Source: Lytechinus variegatus
Lineage: Eukaryota; Echinodermata; Echinoidea; Temnopleuroida; Toxopneustidae
Assembly: GCF_018143015.1 (NCBI RefSeq)
Contig: NC_054741.1
Coordinates: forward strand, 67,463,754-67,527,753
Direction of reading: 5' to 3'
Length of the DNA stretch: 64,000 nt
Shown here: positions 48,816 to 60,400 of the stretch, in pieces
Numbering within the stretch: position 1 is the first letter of the stretch
Layout of the letters: the number at the start of each line of letters is the position of its first letter
Notes under the pieces: generated by a model
The model's database searches: none
Told to the model about the DNA's origin: nothing
What the model saw: only the letters and a program-made list of their open reading frames with translations
Position numbers and translations under genes: made by a program

Positions 48816-50028
48816 ACCTTTGTTTACGGTCTTGCAAGCTAGCTGCATTCTAGGCGATCAGCATTATTTTCTTGCTCGTTCAATCCACTTTCATCATCAT
48901 CTTGTCAAAAGATGGCGTACTTTACCAATAAGTATATACATGAGATGCAACCTGTTGATTTTTGGTACAATTTCCTATTATGCGCTGATGACTTGAATTG
49001 AGAATGTTCGATACGAAAAATTGCTTTTTCGCTTGTTGTTTGCGTACTTTCCACCGCAGTATTAAGGACGGATCGAACGGAGTACCCTGGTTGAGACTTG
49101 GAGGTAAGCGATAAAAACACTTTTATGAACAATTTCCAATTCATTTTAAAAGAAACTTAGATTAGTAAAATAATAATACGATAGTAGAGAAATACTGAAA
49201 CGTTTGGCGTTTTTCATTCCCTCACATTCGTGTGATGAATGAAAACGTCAAAGTCCACTATGAAACCACATGCGTTGTGCGAGGTTAGTATTACTAACCT
49301 TGCATGTTGTGTGAGTGGCATAGCTGGTCTTTGAACTTGGCATCTCTGCACTCCCAAAAATAACAGACGCCGCCGAAACAGGGACATAAAAAACATCTTT
49401 AGCGTCAGTAGATTTCATTCAAATTTCACCACAATTTAGTTTAGATGTTGCTCTATCGGAATGAATACATTTTAGAGTGGGATGATACCTGTAAATGTGA
49501 ATAGCAAGAGGTTGAAAGCAAGGCCAAAGTTCCAGTAGCACACAGAGTCCCAAGATCACCAAGACCAAGTGAGAATTTTTTTCAAGTCTATACAGCTGCC
49601 ATAAACATTCAACTATGTAAAAACAATGATGCCATGGGGAATAACCTTTCCTTGCACATACAAAAACAATACTACATTGTGAGCAATGCCCCCACAGTCG
49701 CCCTGCAATTCTAGCCAGCACACTCAATGCCTCATTCAGAATGCACCTAGAGGGCACTTTTGCAACATACCTACATATGGGGTTAACAATGCAAAACCCC
49801 CCCCCCCCCTGACGGGGCTCGTCGATTATTGTCTTTATTTCATGAAAATATATGAAAAGAACTACCAAAATAAACTTAAAAGTTAGATTGTTATTCCGTT
49901 TTGGCCTGAAATGCACCAAAACCGGAAAAAACGCTGACTTTCTTCGGCTGTAATGCAACTTCACTTCCCTGTTATCCGAACTTAATTGAGTCTCCAGATC
50001 AAGCTAGAACTTCGGTCTCTGTATTTGG
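48816..50028. other. intergenic; possible noncoding exon near 48.9-49.1 kb
   Basis: AAGATGGCG (a YY1-like motif) occurs at 48910, and a strong donor GGAG|GTAAGCG follows at about 49103. Together they would fit a 5' noncoding exon of the downstream ACAD10-like gene, which needs one because its first coding exon opens at a splice acceptor. The 181-codon minus-strand frame at 49419-49964 shows no family likeness. Confidence 0.3.
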
Positions 50029-50297
50029 TGAGTGGAGCCAACACCAACTGAGTTCAGCGGAACAACCAACATAACACTATACAGAGACCAAAGCTTTTGT
50101 TCTATTATTTGCCCTGCCTACCATGCCTACAATGTAGGCCAGGGTTATGCCGAGTTAGCTAGCTTGCGCACTGCGGTAGGCTGTGTAGCATAGCCAGGAG
50201 GCTCCTACAGAATAAAATTTATTTACTGGCACTAACCAAAAGCTTCAGTCTCTGTATTTTGATTGTTCCGCTGAACTGCGTTGGCTCCACTCACCAT
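50029..50297. repeat. inverted repeat, about 40-bp arms
   Basis: GTGAGTGGAGCCAAC and GTTCAGCGGAACAA at the left are mirrored by TTGTTCCGCTGAAC and GTTGGCTCCACTCAC at the right. A second nested pair, TCTCTGTAT / ATACAGAGACCAAAGC, lies inside. Probably a foldback element of unknown family. Confidence 0.6.
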
Positions 50298-50934
50298 GAT
50301 AGTGAAATTTCAAATTGTTAAATAAATCCCCAGAAACGACGGTTATTCCTGTCTATACTAATGTAGGTCTTTGCTTTCTCTATACTAGGCAGACATGGGT
50401 ACTCTCCAAAATAGGTTAGAATGGGGTCACAATAGTACTCGAAATAAAAGGAGAAAAAGAAATTATTCACTTACTTCGATGTGTACGAGGAGAACTTTAA
50501 AAAAAAAATGTTGAAAAACTCATTGAAACAGATGGCTGCCAGCTGTCCAGCCCGCAGGAGCTCCCTGGGTTAGTGCATGAAGTAGTTTGGAGACAACAAT
50601 GTTGCTCCAAGATACTCCAAACTTATGTAAATGAGCTAAAATTTAAAAGTATGTTTCTACCCCGCATGTAATAGTGCGTGTATTTATTAAAATAAATCAA
50701 GAACAATAATTAAGTGCAGGAGTGTTTACTTACAGTCTGTTATTTCCGCCATCTTGCCGTCTTTGTTATCGTAGCCTAGCTACATGACGCGATATCATGA
50801 GCAGTGGCAACTTAGAAAAAAAGAATTGCATCGGCCGATAAAATATGAATCAGAAAATACTTGAATTGGCCGATAAATATCATGAATCGTAAGATTCATG
50901 ATATTTATCAGCTGATGTAAAAAAGTATTTAAAA

Positions 50935-51080
50935 AAAGGAAAGGATGGATGGAAGAAGGTAAGAAAGAAGTAATGAAAGAAATGATGGAAGAAAGAAAGG
51001 AAAGTAAGAAAGAAAGAAGGAATGAAAGAAAGAAAGAAAAAGGAAGATAGGATGAAAGGAAAGTAAGAAATAAAGAAAGG
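50935..51080. repeat. polypurine GAAA/GGAA tract
   Basis: About 145 bases almost free of pyrimidines on the + strand, from (GAAA)n and (GGAA)n expansion. The long serine/phenylalanine frames on the other strand are by-products. Confidence 0.85.
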
Positions 51081-51151
51081 AATACCAACTATTATGTAAG
51101 AGCATTTCATTGGTGTGAAATGTGAGTTTTGACAGTTCTTTGGGAGATTTC

Positions 51152-51656
51152 TTAAAGGGGAAACACCCTGACAAAAAAAATTATTGTAAAAATAGCAGAA
51201 AAAATAATAAAAAATATTGCCGAAGGTTTGAGAAAAAAATCATCAAATAATTAAAAAGTTATTTGAATTTCAATTATTTGATTTGTGACGTCATATGCGA
51301 GCAGCATTCCTACATAGCAAATGGTAAAAAATCAATGAAATGTCATTTTCTCAGAAAATTGATAATGGTTTTTGCTGTACCTTTTGTATATCAGTAGACA
51401 AGTCATTTCACACCCGATCATGAATAGAAAACAAAATTAAGTCATCAGGAACCATGCAAAATTTGAAATTCATGCATTTTATATTACATAACACATGGGG
51501 CAGCTGCTCGTTTATGACGTCACAAATGCAAAACTTTGAACTCTAATAACTTTCTTACTCTTTAACGGATTTTCCTCAAACCTTCACTAATATTTTTTAC
51601 TATTTTTTCTGCTATTTTTGCAACAAAGTTTTCTTCAGGGTGAACTTCCCCTTTAA
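51152..51656. mobile_element. TTAA-flanked MITE, GGGGAAGTTCACCCTGA family, copy 2 (inverted)
   Basis: TTAA-AGGGGAAACACCCTGAC at the left and TCAGGGTGAACTTCCCC-TTTAA at the right. It is the same 505-bp element as 43683-44185 but in the opposite orientation, with a few substitutions. Confidence 0.85.
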
Positions 51657-52357
51657 AACCAAACCTTGTAGCTCTGTGTGTCTTGCATGCCTTGCCAAGA
51701 CAGCTGCAAAGCTAGATACATACGTAGGTTTGGCCAGAATTATTGAAGTTTGCTACTGTATGCTGATCTTGCATGTGTGTGTCGATTAAAGAAAATACTA
51801 GTAGCGCAAGCAAACTGGCTCGCTCAGAATAGCAGTGTTGCCAATCAGTTTTTAATTTTAATTGTCCAGTTTTCAAAGTTTGTATTTCCCTAAAAAACTG
51901 AATGTTCAGATTTAGGGATATTGGGACATTTGGCTATCAATACTCACATACATGTAGTGTGTCTGGTTGAGGAAATCATAACTCGCCCAGATATAGTAAT
52001 TCTTGAGACTGAATATTCTCTCGAGGCATGCAAGAGATTGTACAATTGTAAGTACAAAAATGCAAAAGCTCCTACCCTTGGTCGCTCCACTCCCTCACAA
52101 TAATTGGTTTAGTTTTCTTTATTTCAAATGTTGGCAAGTCTGGAATAGTGTAAAGCTTGCAAAGGGGCATGTTATAAATGTCAGAAATGATCTTACATTG
52201 TGGAAAAAACAAACGCACATTTTTAGTAGCTGTAACCTTGATGAATAGAAAGAAGGATAGGCCTATCATTGCCAATAAAAGCTATGTCAAGGCCTGTGAA
52301 TCTGGGGAGTGGGGGTACTCTGTATATTTTGGACAGTGTTATGTGAAAGTATGATGA

Positions 52358-52510
52358 GTGGTTTATAAATGCGCCTGGCTATACAATGGAAAGTCTGAGT
52401 TTCGATCCCAGCTGCCAAACCTTCATGTATGCCTGTGAGCAAGGCATTTAATCAACAGTGCTCTTTTATCCTGCTTTCAAATGAATAGAAATGCTATATG
52501 CATTATATAT
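52358..52510 (+). mobile_element. tRNA-derived SINE, copy 3 (degraded head)
   Basis: Retains GCGCCTGGCTATACA, a decayed B box (TTTCGATCCC), and the body words GCCTGTGAGCAAGGCATTTAAT and ATGCTATATGCATTA. The A box is lost. Confidence 0.75.
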
Positions 52511-52787
52511 GCATTTGTTTTTTCTCCCTTTTTTTTAAATGTGCCGTGGAGAGGACCCTCATTTTTACACTTGTTTTTCTGTTTCAGGGCATGCACAGTA
52601 CCATTTTCCCTCCAGTTATGGTCAGCTGCCACAGAAACCCTGTTCTTATGGAGTTTTTTTTTTCTTTCACTGCATTGAATTATGTATTAGCCATACCCGG
52701 AAGGATGCTATTTTTTGTATACATGGGGGTATGTTTTCTTGTTATTATTTCAGCTGTCATTGTCATATATTCTGTTTTGGGGACCAG

Positions 52788-52957
52788 GGGACTGTTTCAT
52801 AAAGCTGTTCGTAAGTTAAGAGTGACTTTAAGAACGACTAGGGATCCTTTCTTATGCGCTAAACCATCGCCGATTCAATATACCACTTACCGCAAGACGG
52901 GATCACCAGTTGTTCTTAAAGTCGCTCTTAACTTACGAACAGCTTTATGAAACACCC
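52788..52957. mobile_element. MITE with TTTCATAAAGCTGTTCGTAA ends
   Basis: TTTCATAAAGCTGTTCGTAA at the left and its exact inverse TTACGAACAGCTTTATGAAA at the right, with TTAAGAACGACT/AGTTGTTCTTAA next inside. A compact 170-bp palindrome of a kind common in deuterostome genomes (general knowledge). Confidence 0.8.
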
Positions 52958-54406
52958 ACCTGATTTTTGTGTTGACATTTTGAAGTTTTACTTATTAAAA
53001 ATGTTGACCAAATTATATTGTCTTGCTTGTTTAATCGGACTGTTAATGTTGAACTGATACAGTGAATTTGATGTGATGGTGTATTAGTTTTTAAATTTTG
53101 GTAGATGTATGTGTGCATGTATCAGTGGATTTGTATGTTTTGGGGAGGTGCTTGTGAGTTGGTGTCAGTTGTCCTTTTAAATTGTTGCACTCGTTTCTAG
53201 GACCCTTTACTGTTTGCTAATATCTGAAAGTGTTGGGTTTTTATTGATTTAATTTAAAATCAGTTTTTTAAATGGAAGCCATGAAAGCTCAACTGCTGGA
53301 AGACATAAAAAATGTCCAAGAAAAACGTTCCATCTCATTAACATTTACTCAAAGTCTAGTTCCAGGGACCCATAATATTTCAAGTTTTATTAGTTCCAGG
53401 GCATGGTATTTACAATATTCGTTCCAGGGATCCTCTTTTTGCAAAGTTTTAAGTTCATAACGAGCCATTCTGGGGCCCCCTAATTTTGACATTCAAGTGG
53501 CACGTACCTACCACATATTGGGTCAAGTGATTCTCTTCTTTGTTTGATTTTGTTCAAACTATGTATGTTTCTCTTTTTTTTCCTGTCTTAACCACATCCA
53601 ATTTAGGTTGGATTTCCTATAAAAACACAGCACATGGAACTAGTTTGGCAATTCAACCTGAGAAACACAATTCATCACACTTCAGATTTGATAGTATAAA
53701 ACACATATCACATTAAAGAGAGCATATAAACATGAATCGTACTGTCCTATATATGTATAAAGCTATAATGGATCTTTGGAAATGGCTCCACTGTCTGGAG
53801 ATTATTTTCACTCTGACTGCAGTGTCATGTATGTACAATTCAAAATCTCTTTTTTTTTTGGGGGGGGGGTAGGATAGTTCATTGAAAAGAAGGCAAGGTA
53901 TATACATGTAGTGCATTGCACACTTTTTTTAGCAGAAATAGTACTGATTCACATTGTTTGCATGGGATTGCATTGTATTTAGTTGAAAGGTCACATTTTG
54001 CTAATTGACAGATGGTTACATCCATATGTACCTGAACTTTGGACTGCTCTTGAAGCAAACTTGATTGTTTAGAGCCAGAAGTGACCTGGCTTATTTGCAC
54101 TAGCATGTCTCGATGAGGCTCTTTTAAAGTCAATCTGACTACAGAATTTCTATTACAGTCCTGATTGCAGATTGGGGTGAGTGAGAATGTTCCAAATATA
54201 TTTAGAGAAATTTATTGGGTGGTATTTTTATGTTTAAACTGCAACTACAGGTGCCTTGACACGCTATACACAAATGTAGGCCAAGCAGATTGTGAGGGAT
54301 GTGAAAGAGATATAGAAATATAAGAATACTATACAACTTGAACTAGGAAAGTTGTGTTTATTATATGATTGATCAACCTTGTTTGAAATATGTTTTCTAC
54401 AGAATC
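52958..54406. other. 5' flank of ACAD10-like gene, no gene seen
   Basis: AT-rich; a poly-T/poly-G run at 53850-53870. Sequence ending TGTTTTCTACAG at 54402 is a good splice acceptor directly before the start codon. Confidence 0.45.
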
Positions 54407-57400
54407 ATGCAGGGCGTATTAAAGAGTGGAGCCTTGCATAGATGGCATCATGCTGTCCAATGGAAAACCATGCTTGGTAGTAGTAGACACAGGCAGCTGA
54501 ACCTCTCAACAGTCAGACACAAAACAAGAGCCGTTATATTTGACCTGGGTGGGGTGTTAGTACCTAAGCCATACCCAATATTTGCAGGTAACCATGATAG
54601 TGCTCTGTAAAGGTTAGACTTATCGACTCCTACATGTATATCTGTTATAAATTGAGATAGGGTCTGTCAAAAATGTGCATTATTCTGAAGTCAAATTGTG
54701 TTATTATTCTGAAATCAAACTGCTTCATATGTTCACTATATCAAGTATTACCTGATACCTCTTTCTGTTATATTAACTGTGTTTTGTTTTCTGATCTGAA
54801 AAAAAATACCAGACAATAATTTTTCATTATTTGCATCTTATCCAGCTTTCGAAATGCATATCTTGTACTAATTTTTATCAAACAATTAAATCAAGCTTCT
54901 TTTTATTTATGGTGTCCAGTCAAGTAGTATTTAGATATACATATACATGTTGGTAGAGTATTTTTTGCTATGACAGCCAAGTGAGCCAACTCTGTGCCAC
55001 CTCAAATTCAAGAAATCTGGATGACCTTCAATCAGTATTTTGGTTTATTTTGAAATGAAACGCCGTTATCATGCAATATTATGATTCCCCAAATTGCATG
55101 ATAAGGGCATTTCATTTCATGAAATAATGTATCACTTCAGCCATTTTCAGGGCCTGGTTGCATTTGCCATTTGAGCAGAATTGCGTCAGTTTCTTATTAA
55201 TTTGATTGTTCCAGTTAATAGCAATCATCAGACTTTACAACCTATATTAATGAATTTAAAATTTACTACCAGAAATGGGAAATTATATTTGATTATCTTT
55301 TATTATTCTTGATTCAAGATTATGAAAGAATGAAGGGTGTACCCATAGGGACTGTGAAGGACCTGATTGTAGCAGCAGGACAAAAAGGTTCTTTCAGACA
55401 GCTAGAAAGAGGCCACATTTCAGCAGAAAGGTTTGGACCAGCATTTACAAAAGAAGGCAAAGAAATCGTAAGTTCACTTGAAAGGGTGAAGGGTTCATGT
55501 CTGCAGACTTATATCATGAAGCAAGCAATCTTGCATCCTAATTTTAGGAGTACCGAAGTGTGATGTCATCAATTTTCCAATTTTGCATTTCAGCATTTTT
55601 GATACCATATTTTGGTAGAGCATGATGAATTACCACCACTACCAAAATTTGGTGGGAATCAGTCCATGGGGGACCTGAGATATGACCTCATGAATACATA
55701 ATTAGCCCCATTGAAATCAATGTATTATTGGCCTGGTTCCTAACTTTCAGAACCAGGCCAATAAGATGTTAAGATGATATTCTAGTTGAGTTTTTTTTTG
55801 TAAATATCTATCATTCCAGGCAAGTGGTCAAATGGAATGTCCAATTTTCAAATAAACACCAAATGTAAAAGTTTCAAAATCAGTTCACACAGAATCCAAT
55901 AAGATGATCTCACAGGTGCTTTGAAAAAAAATATTTATCGAATAATTCTGGTAGGAAATGTGTAATTGATGGAAAATTATTGCAAAATAAGTATTGATAA
56001 TCTTCATTCCCATGTGGGCTTATTTTGTAGGGGATCTTCAGTGTGCTAAGCTTAGATTTTGTACAAAGTTAGGTTTACAGACCCCTCAACCATTCTGAAT
56101 GAGGAGGAAAAATTACTAATTTTGACCATTCTGAGCTCTTGTATTGGTATGATTCTACTTATGTTTCTTGAAAAATTTACTGCACAATCCTATGGTAAAC
56201 ACTTCTCCCCCCCCCCTTCTTTGAGCAAAGATATCCCTATTTTCCAGTTACTTGGGTTGGAAAGTCTTTGTTCAATGTACTAAATTTATACATGATTATA
56301 TATTATTAAAAATTGTTATTATTTTTTCTTTCAGCTGGGCATAGACTGTGACTTTGGTGATTTTCTTCAATTCTTTGAATCTCACATCTCAGAGCCATTT
56401 CCTGAGATGGTTGATGCAGTGCAGTGTGTACGAAGTGAAGGCCTCAAGACAGCCATCTTGTCCAACTTCTGGCGTTATGAGGGCCAGCAGCTTGCCCCTC
56501 TACCTATAAATCGCAGCTTGTTTGATGTGGTTAGTATCATGAAATGCTATGCCATCAAGACCAATATCCAATTCAGTATGTTGAGATATGTTATGGATCG
56601 TAGGATGAGTCCATGGACTTCAATAAGTACTCTCGCCAGGGGTTCGTAGCAGGCAGGAAATCAATTGTAAATATTCAGGGGCAACTTTTCATATCTTGCT
56701 GGCTAAATCTGGAACACATTGCAATGAATGGGGATTTTCCAGGGATCCTTCTTTAGTTCTCAGGGGTGTTTTGGACATTTTGGGGGCTAAATTGCCCCTA
56801 GCCCGCTTGTATTTTTTCCTGGCTGGTGGGACAAAGCTTATATCATATAGGTGATTTTCTACACTCGATTGCACATTTTGATCACTGTTCCCGGGCCCTA
56901 GTCTACATATACATGTATAACCGCTTGGTCTACATTAAAATAATCAAACTCGATGTGTTTAACATTTCACTTTGTCTTTAACTAGTTTTAAACTTATCAT
57001 TTGTCGAATTTTTTCTTGGTCTAATGACCAATTCATTTTATATCATGCTTGAATAACCCCAATCAGTCCAACATTATTTGGCTAGTATTTACTTTGGCTC
57101 TCAAAGACAAACTTATAGTAAGGCCAACTATATACAAGACCAATTGATAATTAGACCTTGTTGCAATTAAACTAGTGTTCAGATGAAGTGAACCATGGAC
57201 TGAAAAGAGATTAACATGGCCCATCTGGAAAATTGACCAAGTGGCTTAGACCAAGTGTGCATTTAACCATAAACATTTGAACTTTGTGATTGAGGGTAAA
57301 ATCCCACTGCAGAACTTTCGTTTACGCAAGTACGTAATTGCATTATCACTTTTTCACATTGTCTCAATCAAACAGTTTTCTTTTTCTCGCCTTTCCAATT

Positions 57401-60400
57401 CACCTCTATTTCTATCCACTTGTCTTATCTCAGTCCTTCCAGGCCTTTACACATGGTGTACTGTAAACCTCTTCCACGATTGCAAAAAGTTTTGACAGAT
57501 GGAATGATTTTTCAGAACAGTTTTACAAATTATGTCTGCAGATGATCACCTTCAGGATTTAAAACAAAGGCACACAGATATATCTTATTATAGAGGGGTT
57601 TTAAGTGTTAATTACTGGTTATATTTAGCACTGTTAATTTCATTTCTTCTGTGAAATGCAGTGAATCATGTGTTGCCCCCTAGAAATTGTAGTCTGTAGG
57701 TTATTTGTGTAAGTTATGCTAAGTCCATCTCATTTCATCTCCAGATAATAGAGTCTTGTTGTGTAGGCTATGCCAAGCCTGATCCTGAGATCTACACAAT
57801 GTGCCTGGAGAACCTAAGATTAACACCAGAAGAAGTCATTTTCTTAGATGATCTCAAAGACAATATCAAAGGAGCTAAAGATTTGGGAATCCCTGCAATT
57901 GAGGTAAGTATGTTTGTCTCATTAACTCATTTTCTACTGGAAGGAGGTGGTCCCTGTTCAAAGTTTGTAGAATAACAAAATTAAGTCATCAGCAGGTTAA
58001 GTTCTTTTGTATGTTCCACTGAAACAAGTGGATATATAAAAATTCTATTAGTGTCTTGGTGACATTGGTTTTCTAGTTCAGTTATGGTTTTCAAGTTTTA
58101 AAATGTATGAAGTCGTTGCCGTGTGAGGTGCCAACAAAGCTGGTCAAACACAATTATGTTTGCAGTTTACTGGACATCTTCATACAGAGCATCCATTAGA
58201 AAACACCTGTATAAAATGAAATAAATAAAAATGAAATGAATGATATAACTTTTTTATGTTTTCCCAGGTGCATAACACTAAGCAAGCCCTAGAGGATCTC
58301 GAACAACATCTACAGCTACCCGTCCAGGGGTACCGACCTGGTACCAAATCAGTCCGCAAAGGAATGGAACTCAATGAAGATAATCTAAAAAACTATCTTA
58401 CATCACTAGGAGTAGGGTCATCACAAGATAGCATCTCGATACGAGAATTCAAACATGGACAATCAAATCCAACTTACTTTGTGAAGTTTGGTGAGAGAGA
58501 TCTTGTGCTCCGGAAGAAACCTCCAGGGAAGCTGCTACCAATGGCTCATATGGTGGAGAGGGAGTATGAGGTGATGAAAGCATTAGGAGGAGCAGGAGTT
58601 CCTGTACCTCCACTACTAGGACTCTGTCAAGATGATAGGTAAGAACATACACATTTAGTAAAATGGTGCTAAGAAGTTAGTGAACCTCACCAGAAAATGA
58701 ACATATTTCAGGTGTTCAAGTTCTGCCATGTTTTAGGTATGTAATTGTGAATTCAGGTGATAAATACTACATTCAATAAAGTTTATTTCTCCGAGCTCAC
58801 CGAACATTTTAGTGTTGTTTTCTACATTCAACACTCAGCATGAAGGAGTGCATTTTCTGGTGGGGTCATTAAATTTTAAGCACCACTCTGTATTACCATG
58901 TCTATACGGAAAGTGGAGCCTTAGTCTATTATCTTATCAATTTTTACTAATCCAGGTTGAAGTGTTTAGATGAGCTTATGCCTTGGCACGGTGTCTACCA
59001 GTGTTTTAAAACATGTTTTAAAACACCCAATTTGGAGCAAATATGATGTTTTATTCATTTAAAAAATGTGTTTTAAAACACCGCAAAGACTTATGTGTTA
59101 AGATTTTGCCTAAATGGAATTTCTCTTCCTCACTTTCCTCTCCTCTCTACAGTGCATCCCCCCCAAAAAAACTATACACTTCAACTTGGCTCCAACGCTT
59201 GATCTCCACCACACAACAGGGCTCATATTTTCTACCACTTGCTCCTGGAATTTGAAGTCATCAAATAGTGGTGCTCTACCCAGATACTTCATCACTGTAG
59301 GCAAGAAGTCAGAGCCATAGTGGCTTCCTGCAACTTTAGTGCTTTCTTTCTTTCATTCTCGGACAAGATTTCTCCCTTCAATCGAGAATCGATTATGTTT
59401 GCAAGATAGTGCGCTGGTGTCGTTGCCTTCTGGTACCTGTTTTCGCTCTTTGTATGGGCTTCTTTGTCCGCACTCAGCTTTACGTTCATTTCTTTCCAGA
59501 TGTTTAATACTCTCCCGATGTTGCATGCATCTGCTTGCACCTGGTCAAGAGCAGTAGCAATAGGTGAAAGCTGAGCCACCAGGTCTTCTGCAGACCTCTT
59601 CAGAGAAAGATCGATAACTTTCCTTCTGATACCATGGTCAATCTTGTCTCACAACTCTTCCACTATTTTCATCAAGGCAGACCATGCTTGGAGATAGGAC
59701 TTGAGGCTATCAGTCATGGTGTTCCAGTGTGTTTCCTGTGGAAGAACAAGACTGTGACCACTCTCCTGCTTCAATGCTGCACCTGCTAGATGATTGTTTC
59801 TGAAGTACTTGAGAATGTGAACGGCATGATTATTTACTCCAGATCATGGGCCAGAAGATTCAACTGATTTTCTGCACATCCGTAGGTCACCAATTTCTTA
59901 TCTTTCTGTTGTTCTGCCAGCTCTCTCCTCATTTTGGCAACATTAGCTCCATTATCTGTGACAACTGAACCAACTGTGCAGTTGAAGTCAGCTTCCGGAT
60001 AGACTCTGTAGCCAGTTCTGTTAGAAACTCTGCTGTGTGTGGATGGCCAGATGTATCTATTTTCTCCAAAAGATGAACCTCCCCTTCGAATTTGCTGGTG
60101 GTTGCTGTAACACAGATGATTGGTTCGTTATTAGACCAGCCATCCAGTCCCATACTCACTGTTTTCATCCCAAGATGCTCCTGACATTGGCTGCGGTATT
60201 TTTCATAGACCTTTAGCAAATGCTTATCTGCAATGTCCTATCGAGATGGAGGTGTGTAACCAGGGTGAAGCATGTCTACCAATTTCTTGAATTTAGCATG
60301 CTCTGTCAGACTGAAAGGAGAATTGTAGCAAATATCATGGTTGCTACTTGTTATCAAGTCTGTTTCTGTTTCATTATTGCATTTGTCTTGCTAATGAAGA

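Noticed and set aside
49419-49964. 181-codon minus-strand open frame
   Set aside because: The longest unassigned frame, but its composition is irregular, it has no recognisable domain, it crosses a poly-G/C run and has no splice or regulatory support.
50795-51174. Three overlapping minus-strand frames rich in Phe, Ser and Leu
   Set aside because: Produced by the GAAA/GGAA polypurine tract; no coding signal.
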